Assembly (NCBI GenBank): GCA_035352715.1
Contig: DAOPYE010000059.1
Coordinates: 1 to 16,391 of the forward strand
DNA length: 16,391 nt
Direction of reading: 5' to 3'
From: DAOPYE01 sp035352715
GTDB taxonomy: Bacteria > Acidobacteriota > Holophagae > Holophagales > Holophagaceae
Shown: in pieces, positions 6,994 to 16,391 of the stretch
Layout: each line of letters opens with the position of its first letter
Position numbering within the stretch: the first letter of the stretch is position 1
Position numbers and translations under genes: made by a program
The notes under the pieces: generated by a model
The model's database searches: none
Seen by the model: the letters and a program-made list of their open reading frames with translations, nothing else
Told to the model about the DNA's origin: nothing

Positions 6994-7180
6994 ATTTGGC
7001 CGGGAGTGGAATCTGTTCCCTGCGAGGCCCGTGCATTGGCCGAGCGCTTGTTCCGTAAAACTGCCTGGGCGGCCTTCCCCCGGCCTTGTGCGCGCCGCGC
7101 GACGGAGCGCCTTAAACCGGGATTCTGACTACCCCCCTACACACTAGGGAACACGGCAAGCCAACACGACTGAGCGGGGT
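6990..7180 (+). ncRNA. ssrS: 6S RNA (probable); ends approximate
   Basis: The 243-base gap between zapA and rny folds like 6S RNA, the promoter mimic that binds RNA polymerase holoenzyme. GTTCCCT (7015-7021) pairs perfectly with AGGGAAC (7146-7152) as part of the closing stem, and TTGGC (6996-7000) can pair with GCCAA (7160-7164) outside it. Near the tip, GCGCT (7044-7048) and CCGT (7053-7056) pair with ACGGAGCGC (7102-7110). On the 3' side of the expected open bubble, GCGCCTTAAACCGGG resembles GCCUUAAAACUG of the E. coli RNA. The position directly after zapA is the classic one. A covariance-model search (Rfam 6S family) would settle it; the ends are set only to within about 10 bases. Confidence 0.72.
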
Positions 7181-7236
7181 TCACGTTCTCATCCAGGGCT
7201 TCATCGGCTGGCTCTTCAACCCACGAGGAGCTAAGC

Positions 7237-8856
7237 ATGAACAGCATTGATTGGATCTTCCTTCTGTTGGCCCTGCTGGCCGCGGCTGGATTCATCTTCC
7301 AACTGTTGCGCGTCAAGCAGGTTCAGGTCGATCTCTCCCAGGCCAAGGCCCAGGCGGAATCTGAGCTGAAGGCCCAGCGTGAGCAGATGCTCACTGAGGC
7401 GGAGAAGGAAGCCGCGCGCATTCTGACCCGTGGCCAGAAGGAAGCGGACGCGCTGAGCAAGGAAGCCGAGATCAAGGTCAAGGAGCAGGCCCTGCAGGCT
7501 CGCACCGAGGCCGAGAAGCTGGTGAATGAGCGCATGTCGGCCCTTGAAAAACAGGGGCAGCGCCTGCAGCAGAAGGAGGACAGCCTCGACAAGAAGCTGA
7601 CCCAGTCCGAGCAGAAGGCCAAGGAGCTGGAGCTGAAGGCCGAGAAGCAGAAGGCTGAATCCGAGAAGCTGGAGGAGCTTCAGGGACAGGCCCGACAGCT
7701 GGTGGAGGTCCAGGCCAAGAAGCTGGAGGAGATCTCCGGCTTGAGCCGCGAGGACGCCAAGGCGCAGCTCATCGGCGAGCTGGAATACACCGCCAAGATG
7801 GACGCGGCCAAGCTGGTGCGTCGCATCGAGGATGAGGCGCAGGAAGAGGCCACCAAGAAGGCCCGCTGGACCATCAGCGCCGCCATCCAGCGCGTTGCTT
7901 CCGATGTGGTGGCCGAGCAGGCGGTCACGTCGGTGCAGCTGCCTTCGGATGATCTCAAGGGTCGCATCATCGGCCGCGAGGGCCGCAATATCCGCTCGCT
8001 GGAAAAGGCCACCGGCTGCGATCTCATCGTGGATGACACGCCCGAGACCATCGTCGTCTCCAGCTTCGATCCCATCCGCCGCGAAGTCGCCCGCCAGTCC
8101 ATCCTCAAGCTACTGGCCGATGGGCGCATTCATCCGGCCCGCATCGAGGAAGTGGTCGAGAAGATCAAGACAGATATGGATCAGCACCTCAAGGAGCTCG
8201 GCGAGCAAACGGCCATCGGGTTGGGCTTTCCCGATGTGCATCCCAAGCTGCACAAGCTCATCGGGCGCCTGAACTACCGCACCAGCTACGGCCAGAACGT
8301 GCTGGATCACACCAAGGAAGTGGCCCACATCGCCGAGTACATGGCCGCCGAGATGGGCGCGGATCAGCGGTTGGCGCGCCGCGCCGGGCTTTTCCACGAT
8401 ATCGGCAAGGCCATCGACCGCGAGGTGGAGGGCACGCACATCGAGATCGGCATGGAGCTGCTGAAGCGCTTTGGAGAGAAGGAAGACGTCATCCATGCCA
8501 TGAGCTGCCACCACGGGGACTATGAGCCCAAGACGGTGGAAGCCATGCTGCTCACCGCCGCGGACGCCCTGAGCGCCGCGCGCCCCGGTGCCCGCCGCGA
8601 GATGTTGGAGACCTACGTCAAGCGCCTGGAACAGCTGGAGGCCATCGCCAGCAGCTACAAGGGCGTTCAGAAGAGCTTTGCCATGCAGGCGGGCCGCGAG
8701 ATCCGCATCATGGTGGACGCGGGCCAGGTCAACGACGACCAGGCGTTCTGGCTGGCCAAGGATGTGACCAAGCGCATCGAAAGCGAGATGCAGTATCCCG
8801 GCCAGATCAAGGTCACCGTCATGCGCGAAACCCGTGCGGTGGAATACGCGCGGTAG
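7237..8856 (+). CDS. rny: Ribonuclease Y
   Basis: Membrane-anchored endoribonuclease that starts mRNA decay; 539 residues, close to the usual 520. In order: an N-terminal transmembrane helix (about 5-24); a long charged coiled coil (about 30-205); a KH domain with the GREG loop (KGRIIGREGRNIRSLEKATG, 241-260); and an HD domain. H387-D388 (GLFHDIGKAID) and SCHHGDYEP are the metal and catalytic signatures, and the conserved C-terminal part includes SFAMQAGREIRIMV. The ATG follows a GAGGAG site at 7225-7230. It lies 56 bases after the proposed 6S RNA. The 3' end is followed within 4 bases by the MFS gene, so readthrough is likely. Confidence 0.97.
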   Translation: MNSIDWIFLLLALLAAAGFIFQLLRVKQVQVDLSQAKAQAESELKAQREQMLTEAEKEAARILTRGQKEADALSKEAEIKVKEQALQARTEAEKLVNERMSALEKQGQRLQQKEDSLDKKLTQSEQKAKELELKAEKQKAESEKLEELQGQARQLVEVQAKKLEEISGLSREDAKAQLIGELEYTAKMDAAKLVRRIEDEAQEEATKKARWTISAAIQRVASDVVAEQAVTSVQLPSDDLKGRIIGREGRNIRSLEKATGCDLIVDDTPETIVVSSFDPIRREVARQSILKLLADGRIHPARIEEVVEKIKTDMDQHLKELGEQTAIGLGFPDVHPKLHKLIGRLNYRTSYGQNVLDHTKEVAHIAEYMAAEMGADQRLARRAGLFHDIGKAIDREVEGTHIEIGMELLKRFGEKEDVIHAMSCHHGDYEPKTVEAMLLTAADALSAARPGARREMLETYVKRLEQLEAIASSYKGVQKSFAMQAGREIRIMVDAGQVNDDQAFWLAKDVTKRIESEMQYPGQIKVTVMRETRAVEYAR

Positions 8857-8860
8857 CGCC

Positions 8861-10051
8861 ATGGACACGGACGCATCCAGCCAACACCGGACGTTGGCCG
8901 TCGCTTTCGCCGGTGCCAGCGCATTCCTCGGCCTCTACGCCACGCAGCCTCTCCTGCCTACGCTGGAGAGGCTGTTCCACGTCGGGAAGTCCACCGTGAG
9001 CCTCACGGTGACGGCGTCCACGCTGGGCGTGGCGCTCTCCGCGCCGCTCGTCGGATCTGTGGCGGATCGCTTCGGGCGCAAGCGCGTCATCGTCGTCTCG
9101 GCCACCCTGTTGGCGCTGGCGACGCTGTTGAACGCGACGGCGCGCAGCCTGCCAGGCCTGGTCTTCTGGCGATTCATGCAGGGCCTCTTCACGCCGGGCG
9201 TCTTCGCCATCACCGTGGCCTACGTGCAGGAGGAGTGGCACGAAGGCGCCGGCCGCGCCATGGCCGCCTACGTCACGGGCACGGTGCTGGGCGGCTTCCT
9301 GGGGCGCATCACCGCGGGCCTGCTGGGCGCAAGGCTGGGCTGGCAGGTGGTCTTCCTTTTCCTTGGCTCTCTGGGCTTGCTGGCCGCCGGGGCGCTGCAC
9401 GTCTGGCTGCCCGTGGAGCGCCACTTCTCGCGCCGCGGGGGTTCCCTGCGCATCGGAACGATCCGCCACTTGCGCAACCCGCATCTGACGGCCACCTTCG
9501 CGGCGGGTTTTTGCGTGTTGTTCTCGCTGCTGGCCACCTTCACCTACATCACGTTCTATCTCGCTGCGCCACCTTTCCATCTGGGGCCTGCGGCGCTGGG
9601 CTTCCTCTTCTTCGTCTACTTGGTGGGCGCGGTGATCACGCCCCCCTGTGGCCGGGCCATCGATCGCTTCGGGCATCGCACGGTCCTCGCGGTTTCCATG
9701 GCGGCCTCGATCGTGGGCATCCTGCTGACGCTGGTGCCAAGCTTGGTGGTGGTGATCATCGGGCTGGCCCTGTGCTGCTCGGGGGTCTTCGTGGCGCAGG
9801 CCTGCGCCAATGGCTACATCGGACTGGCGACGGATCGAGGCAAGGCGCTGGCGGTGGGGCTGTACGTGACCTTCTACTACATCGGCGGCAGCGCGGGGGC
9901 CGAGCTTCCCGGCTTCCTGTGGCGCTTCGGCGGATGGCCCGCCTGCGTGGCGCTCATTGTCGTGGTGCAATCCGCCATCATCGCCATCACCCGTTTCGGC
10001 TGGTCCGCCCATGGCGAACACAGCCATGATCCGCTGCCCCTGCATTCCTGA
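8861..10051 (+). CDS. MFS transporter, YnfM-like exporter
   Basis: Twelve-helix major facilitator protein, 396 residues from the ATG at 8861. The frame also offers a GTG at 8834 that would overlap rny, but the ATG is preferred because the family starts shortly before its first helix. The FLGLYATQPLLPTLE opening is typical of the YnfM/arabinose-efflux-like group. Motif A is GSVADRFGRKR (65-75), and the second half repeats it as GRAIDRFGHR (264-273). The central loop (about 183-208) is short and basic. The substrate cannot be read from sequence; related proteins export small molecules by proton exchange. It lies 4 bases after rny and 6 bases before the DUF486 gene, so it probably belongs to the same transcript. 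The ribosome-binding site is weak. Confidence 0.88.
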   Translation: MDTDASSQHRTLAVAFAGASAFLGLYATQPLLPTLERLFHVGKSTVSLTVTASTLGVALSAPLVGSVADRFGRKRVIVVSATLLALATLLNATARSLPGLVFWRFMQGLFTPGVFAITVAYVQEEWHEGAGRAMAAYVTGTVLGGFLGRITAGLLGARLGWQVVFLFLGSLGLLAAGALHVWLPVERHFSRRGGSLRIGTIRHLRNPHLTATFAAGFCVLFSLLATFTYITFYLAAPPFHLGPAALGFLFFVYLVGAVITPPCGRAIDRFGHRTVLAVSMAASIVGILLTLVPSLVVVIIGLALCCSGVFVAQACANGYIGLATDRGKALAVGLYVTFYYIGGSAGAELPGFLWRFGGWPACVALIVVVQSAIIAITRFGWSAHGEHSHDPLPLHS

Positions 10052-10360
10052 GCCGCCATGATGATTCGTTCGCTTGTGCCCATCCTGCTGCTGATCCTCA
10101 GCAACGTGTTCATGACCTTTGCGTGGTACGGCCATCTGCGCACGCTGCGGGGCGCGCCGCTTTGGGTGGCGATCCTGGCGAGTTGGGGCATCGCGCTCTT
10201 TGAATACTGCCTGATGGTGCCCGCCAATCGTCTGGGCTTTGGCCACTACTCGCTGCCGCAGCTCAAGGTGATCCAGGAGGTGGTCACCCTTGGGGTCTTT
10301 GTCATTTTCGCGGTGTGGTTCATGCGTGAGCGCCTGACGCTGAATCACTGCTACGCGGGG

Positions 10361-12484
<2,124 letters not shown>

Positions 12485-12485
12485 G

Positions 12486-13616
12486 TCAGTGTTCCTGCAA
12501 GGTGGTGAGGGTCATGGTCTGATTGTGCAGCCGGCATCCGCCGCCCAGGACCGGTGATAGCTCGCCGTAGCTGTAGAACCCAATCTGGCCGGATCCCGGC
12601 GGAAGCGCCGATAGCGTCGCCTCCAGCTCTTCGTCGCTGCGCTCGCCCAGTACCATCCGGCGTCCCACGCAGCTGATGGCCAGCGAAAGCACCGGCCCGA
12701 GGGCTTCCGGCCGCGCCAGATTGGCCGCGTTCTGGGCGCCTTCGATGAGGCGATCCAGCTCGCAGCGCATGAGCGCGACGCTGACGCCTTCGGGGATATC
12801 CCCGGCAAAGGTGAGGCTCTGGCTCGCTTCGTCGATCGCCAGGATGGTGCGAACGACCTGGGGTTCCAGGGGATCCTCGGTGCGCAGGGAAAGGGGGAAA
12901 CGCAAGGCGGTGGCGGGCAGGCCCGATGCCAGTTCCCCCAGGTAGGTCCGGTACAGCGCGAGGGCGGGCCGTCCATCCAGTTCGTAGAGCACGTTGTCGA
13001 TGGCGCGCGTGACCTTCCGTTCGGGGCCGAACTGGAGCCAGCCGCCCTGGGAGCCGCTGCCGATGTGGATCCGCGGGCCGTACAGGCCCACCGCGGCCAG
13101 ACGCCCCGGTCCGCGCTTCAGCTCGGACCCCGGTGTCGCCGAGAGCACCCAGCTCTGCTGGAAGTGTTGGCCGTCCCCGGCCAGGCCGCCCGTGATCGGA
13201 ACATCCAGATGCTCTCCCAGGCCCTGAACCAGCTTGCTGCCGTTCACCCGGAGTCCGTCGGACAGGACAAAGACGCCCGCGAGGGCTTCCGACACCAGCG
13301 CTGCGCCCATGTGTCGCCCCGCGTCCCGGCTTCGGTCGGCTTCGATGTCCTCCAGACTGGCGAGGCGCAGATCCGTGTGTTCGAAGCGGATGATGGCGGC
13401 GCTGAAGGTGTCGTCTACCAGGTGGGTGCCGAGGATTTCCCCCGCGCTGGAGCAGCCCAGCATGAACGAACGTGGAAAGGCCTGGCGCAGGGCCTCAGTG
13501 GGCGCGAGATCCAGTCGGCTTCCGCCAAAAACCAGGATCAGTGTGCGCTCGCCATCCCAAGGCGGAAAAGGGGCGTTCCACCCTTGCCCGCTGCTGTGTG
13601 AAAACACCCATTCCAT
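12486..13616 (-). CDS. FIST-domain sensory protein
   Basis: A 376-residue cytoplasmic protein with FIST N and FIST C domains and no membrane segment. Features include MLGCSSAGEILGTHLVDDTF, the SDGLRVNGSKLVQGL stretch, PITGGLAGDGQHF, and a C-terminal half with IGFYSYGELSP near the end. FIST is a ligand-sensing module found alone or fused to signalling domains; a published analysis proposed that it binds small molecules such as amino acids. The start is the ATG at 13616, with GGAG (13625-13622) five bases ahead; the frame also offers ATGs at 13637 and 13655 without a well-placed ribosome-binding site. The stop is one base from the kinase GTG, so the two are translationally coupled and probably partners. 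proA and proB lie upstream on the same strand. Confidence 0.88.
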   Translation of the reverse strand: MEWVFSHSSGQGWNAPFPPWDGERTLILVFGGSRLDLAPTEALRQAFPRSFMLGCSSAGEILGTHLVDDTFSAAIIRFEHTDLRLASLEDIEADRSRDAGRHMGAALVSEALAGVFVLSDGLRVNGSKLVQGLGEHLDVPITGGLAGDGQHFQQSWVLSATPGSELKRGPGRLAAVGLYGPRIHIGSGSQGGWLQFGPERKVTRAIDNVLYELDGRPALALYRTYLGELASGLPATALRFPLSLRTEDPLEPQVVRTILAIDEASQSLTFAGDIPEGVSVALMRCELDRLIEGAQNAANLARPEALGPVLSLAISCVGRRMVLGERSDEELEATLSALPPGSGQIGFYSYGELSPVLGGGCRLHNQTMTLTTLQEH

Positions 13617-13635
13617 GACCGCTCCATGGATTTTC

Positions 13636-13671
13636 ATGGGTACCATCGGCCCCATTCGACCAAAGTGTCAA
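13636..13671 (-). promoter_or_regulatory. Possible promoter for the FIST-kinase pair
   Basis: On the minus strand a perfect TTGACA occurs at 13671-13666 in the 89-base gap between proA and the FIST gene. A -10 box at the right distance is poor (CGATGG or GATGGT near 13648-13642), so promoter activity is uncertain. It would give the FIST-kinase pair its own start apart from proBA. No convincing terminator was found after proA, so readthrough from proBA is also possible. Confidence 0.25.
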
Positions 13672-13705
13672 TTCTGTCGCACGGTATTGTGACGAAGGTT
13701 GCGCG

Positions 13706-15013
13706 CTAGAAATCCAGATCCCGATGGAGGAAGGGTTTGGCGTCCTTGCCCGCGTAGTCGGCGACGCGGTGTCCGTGCCCGCGCAGCAGGTATTTCGTGG
13801 AGAGCAGCCCCTCCAGTCCCACGGGTCCGCGCGCGTGCAGCTTGCCGGTGGAGATGCCGACCTCCGCGCCGAATCCATAGCGGTAGCCATCGGCAAAGCG
13901 CGTGGAGGCGTTGTGGTAGACGCCCGCGGCATCGACCTCTTTCAGGAAGCGTTCGGCCGTTTCCGAGTTCTCGGTGACGATGGCCTCGGTGTGTCCGGAG
14001 CCGTGCGCGTGGATGTGCGTGATGGCATCCTCCAGGCTATCCACGATCTTCACCGACAGGATCAACTCGCCGTACTCCGTGTCCCAGTCCTCGTCGGCGG
14101 CCGCGTTCATGTCCACGATGGCGCGCGCGCGGGGGCAGCCGCGCAGTTCCACGCCCGCTTCCCGCAGACTCTCCGCGATGGCAGGCAGCAGGTTCGACGC
14201 GCCGGCGTGGATCAGCAGCGTCTCGGCGGCGTTGCACACGGCGGGGTACTGGGCCTTGGCGTCCCGGACGATTTGGACAGCCGTTGTCGCATCGGCCTCC
14301 TTGTCCACGTAGACGTGGCAGATGCCTTCGGCGTGGCCCATGACGGGGATCTTGGTGTGGGACTGGATGTAGCGCACCAGGGCGCTGGAGCCGCGCGGGA
14401 TCACCAGGTCCACGTATTCATCCAGCGCCAGCAGGGCGTCGACGTCCTCGCGGCCTTCCAGCAATTGCACGGCGTCCTTGGGCAGGCCCGCCTCGGCCAG
14501 GCCGTCGCGCAAGGCCTCCACTAGCACGCGGTTGGTGCGCTGCGCCTCGCGGCCGCCCTTGAGCAGCACCGCGTTTCCGCTCTTGATGGCCAGGGATCCG
14601 ATCTGGGGTGCGGCGTCGGGTCGTGATTCGAAGATGATCGCCAGCACCCCTAGGGGACACGTCACCTGGGTGAGCTCCAGCCCTTCGTCCAGCAGGCGCC
14701 GCAGCTTCACCTTGCCCAGGGGATCGGGCAGGGCCGCGACGGCTTCCAGGCCGCGAACGATCTCCTTCAGCTTGGTCTCGTCCACCTTGAGCCGCTGGTA
14801 GGCGGCGCTGGGCAGATCCTTGGATTCTTCGCAATCCGCAGCGTTGGCTTCCAGCAGTTCCTGCTCGCGCGCCGCCAGGATGCGCGCCGCGGCGCGGATG
14901 GCGTTATTGCGGGCATCGGCGTCGGTGGCGGCGAGCCTGCGCGAAGCGGCTCGGGCCTGGCGAGCACCAGACTTGATGCGTTCCATCCGCTCGGGGTTCT
15001 GTGCCTGTTCCAT
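13706..15013 (-). CDS. proA: Gamma-glutamyl phosphate reductase
   Basis: Second enzyme of proline synthesis: it reduces glutamyl-5-phosphate to glutamate-5-semialdehyde with NADPH in the cytoplasm. The protein has 435 residues, close to the usual 415-430. Signatures are FESRPDAAPQIG (128-139), the catalytic cysteine C260 in QYPAVCNAAETLL, NASTRFADG (368-376), and the C-terminal block ARGPVGLEGLLSTKYLLRG (394-412). The ATG at 15013 has AGGGAG eight bases ahead, which supports this start over the Met at residue 10. The start lies 27 bases after the proB stop, so the two form an operon. The protein looks complete. Confidence 0.97.
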   Translation of the reverse strand: MEQAQNPERMERIKSGARQARAASRRLAATDADARNNAIRAAARILAAREQELLEANAADCEESKDLPSAAYQRLKVDETKLKEIVRGLEAVAALPDPLGKVKLRRLLDEGLELTQVTCPLGVLAIIFESRPDAAPQIGSLAIKSGNAVLLKGGREAQRTNRVLVEALRDGLAEAGLPKDAVQLLEGREDVDALLALDEYVDLVIPRGSSALVRYIQSHTKIPVMGHAEGICHVYVDKEADATTAVQIVRDAKAQYPAVCNAAETLLIHAGASNLLPAIAESLREAGVELRGCPRARAIVDMNAAADEDWDTEYGELILSVKIVDSLEDAITHIHAHGSGHTEAIVTENSETAERFLKEVDAAGVYHNASTRFADGYRYGFGAEVGISTGKLHARGPVGLEGLLSTKYLLRGHGHRVADYAGKDAKPFLHRDLDF

Positions 15014-15040
15014 GTCTGAAGCTCCCTGGCTGATGCGGTT

Positions 15041-16180
15041 CTATTGGATTTCGATGGGCACGATGGTGTCGCGGCTCACCATTACGCGTTTGCCGTGTTT
15101 CTGGAGCAACGTCTCGGCTTCGAGATGGCCCATGACTGCGGCGCCGCGGGCGAAGTCGTGGCCCTGTTCATCGGCGATGGCCACCACGTCGTCGCGCTGG
15201 AAATCGCCTTCCAGGCTGATGACCCCGGCGGCCAGCAGGGAGGCCCGTCCGCCGCGCAGGGCGGCTTCTGCGCCGCTGTTCACCCGAACGCGGCCCGCGA
15301 TGTGGGAGGCGTGCGCGACCCAGCGCTTCACGCCTTTCATCCGGGCTTCCGCGAGAAACAATGTCCCGACGGTGTGCCCGGCAAAAATATCCGCCAGGAT
15401 GCCGTGCTTGGCGCCACTGGCGATCACCACGCGGGTTCCGGCCTGCGTCGCCACGCGCACCGCCGCCAGCTTGGAGGCCATGCCGCCGCGCCCGCGGGAG
15501 CTCTGCCCGTCGGCGAAGCCTTCGATCTCGGCGTTCATGGAGGTCACCAGGGGAATGAGCTTGGCGTCCGGGTCCTTGCTGGGGTTGGCGGTGTAGAGGC
15601 CGTCCACGTCCGACAGGATCAGCAGCAGATCCGCGTCCAGCCCGCTGGCGACGAGGGCGGAGAGCTTGTCGTTATCGCCGAAGATGGGGCGCGTCCAGTC
15701 GCCGGGGGTTTCCAGCTCGGCGGTGGAGACCGTGTCGTTCTCGTTGATGACGGGCACCACGCCCAGTTCCAGCAGCTTTTCTAGCGTGCCCCGCAGATTG
15801 AGAAACCGCTTGCGGTTGCCGAAGTCGTCCTCGGTCAGCAGCACCTGGGCGGCGGTGACTTCCAGACGGCGGAAGCCATCCTGGTACAGCGCCATCAGGC
15901 GGCCCTGGCCTACGGCGGCGAAGGCCTGCTTCAGCTCCAGCGTGCGGGGCTTGTTCTCTAGTTTGAGCGCCTGCGCGCCCAGTCCCACCGCGCCGGAGGA
16001 CACCAGGATCACTTCCTTCCCGGCCCGGCGAAGGGCGGCTACGGCCTCCATGATTCCGTACAGACGGCTCAGGGCCAGCTTGCCCTCGTGACCCATGATG
16101 ACGTTGGTGCCCAGCTTCACGACGATGCGTCGCGCCTGGCTCAATGTTGTCCGATCGTCACTCGATGCCGCTGTCTTCAT
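15041..16180 (-). CDS. proB: Glutamate 5-kinase with PUA domain
   Basis: First and committed enzyme of proline synthesis: it phosphorylates glutamate with ATP. The protein has 379 residues, the length of the two-domain form. The amino acid kinase domain (about 15-275) shows RRIVVKLGTNVI (17-28), VSSGAVGLGAQ (60-70), VINENDTV (144-151), IFGDNDKLSA (166-175) and GRGGMASKLAA (230-240). A C-terminal PUA domain (about 290-375) follows. In E. coli the enzyme is feedback-inhibited by proline, and the same is likely here. The ATG follows GGAGG at 16192-16188, seven bases away. No neighbouring proC is seen, so the last step of the pathway must be encoded elsewhere. Confidence 0.97.
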   Translation of the reverse strand: MKTAASSDDRTTLSQARRIVVKLGTNVIMGHEGKLALSRLYGIMEAVAALRRAGKEVILVSSGAVGLGAQALKLENKPRTLELKQAFAAVGQGRLMALYQDGFRRLEVTAAQVLLTEDDFGNRKRFLNLRGTLEKLLELGVVPVINENDTVSTAELETPGDWTRPIFGDNDKLSALVASGLDADLLLILSDVDGLYTANPSKDPDAKLIPLVTSMNAEIEGFADGQSSRGRGGMASKLAAVRVATQAGTRVVIASGAKHGILADIFAGHTVGTLFLAEARMKGVKRWVAHASHIAGRVRVNSGAEAALRGGRASLLAAGVISLEGDFQRDDVVAIADEQGHDFARGAAVMGHLEAETLLQKHGKRVMVSRDTIVPIEIQ

Positions 16181-16391
16181 GATGCATCCTCCAGAGTCGT
16201 TCGACGTTCAGCCCTCCGGGGCCGAACCGGTCCGAGGGCCCTGCGCTTTCCGACTGTCCCCCGGGACGGCCCTCACGCTTCCAGGGGACGGGAAGGTGGC
16301 AGGGGGATCGGGAAGTGATGCTGCATGCCTTGATGGTAACCCGTGCTTTTGGTCACGAAAAGTCCAGGCGGAAAGATGTCCGCTGGCGCGT
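16181..16391 (-). promoter_or_regulatory. proB upstream region with a hairpin
   Basis: These 211 bases hold no convincing gene on either strand. On the minus strand GCCCTC (16239-16234) pairs with GAGGGC (16216-16211), extendable by two pairs past a one-base bulge, 30 bases before the proB ATG. No U-run follows, so it is not a plain terminator. I recognise no known riboswitch here. A promoter must lie in this region or further upstream; a TACCAT near 16336-16341 is the best -10 candidate but has no convincing -35. Confidence 0.3.

Noticed and set aside
8834..8860. Start of the MFS gene at GTG 8834, overlapping rny
   Set aside because: It adds nine residues not expected before the first helix and has no better ribosome-binding site than the ATG at 8861; it remains possible.
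8819..10348. A 509-codon open frame on the minus strand opposite the MFS and DUF486 genes
   Set aside because: It lies opposite two genes with clear membrane-protein character; its translation is His/Arg/Gln-rich without any family feature.
13617..13655. Longer FIST protein starting at 13637 or 13655
   Set aside because: Only the ATG at 13616 has GGAG at the proper distance; the extra residues show no conserved feature.

Overview
The window is a GC-rich chromosomal segment. A long rightward housekeeping operon (about 1-10402) meets a leftward block (16180-10361) tail to tail. The gene order thrS-infC-rpmI-rplT-pheS-pheT-zapB-like-zapA-6S RNA-rny resembles the order I recall from Deltaproteobacteria and Acidobacteriota. 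Protein character and codon use suggest a member of Acidobacteriota, perhaps Holophagae (Geothrix/Holophaga-like). That placement is an inference from memory; no marker here was compared with a database.

Region 1-6375 holds the translation genes: threonyl-tRNA synthetase, initiation factor IF3, ribosomal proteins L35 and L20, and both subunits of phenylalanyl-tRNA synthetase. IF3 must be read from a non-canonical ATC codon at 2073, well upstream of its first ATG. Two hairpin-rich leaders lie in this block, one before infC and one before rplT, and a strong hairpin separates rplT from pheS. The phenylalanyl-tRNA synthetase beta chain is only 643 residues. It appears to lack the OB-fold tRNA-binding (B2) domain and part of a later domain, while keeping the editing-site residues. 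The alpha chain carries a four-cysteine knuckle.

Region 6401-8856 holds a short ZapB-like coiled-coil protein, ZapA, a probable 6S RNA directly after zapA, and RNase Y. It therefore links Z-ring assembly, control of RNA polymerase and mRNA decay. Two membrane-protein genes follow (8861-10402): an MFS exporter of the YnfM type and a small four-helix DUF486 protein.

The leftward block starts with proB and proA (glutamate to glutamate-5-semialdehyde, the first two steps of proline synthesis). Downstream on the same strand is a tightly coupled pair: a FIST-domain sensor protein and a soluble hybrid histidine kinase with two duplicated PAS domains and a C-terminal receiver. FIST domains have been proposed to bind small ligands such as amino acids, so a FIST-kinase pair next to proBA is the best candidate here for a little-described signalling system. 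The kinase gene and the DUF486 gene overlap at their 3' ends. I see no mobile element, CRISPR array, tRNA or rRNA.
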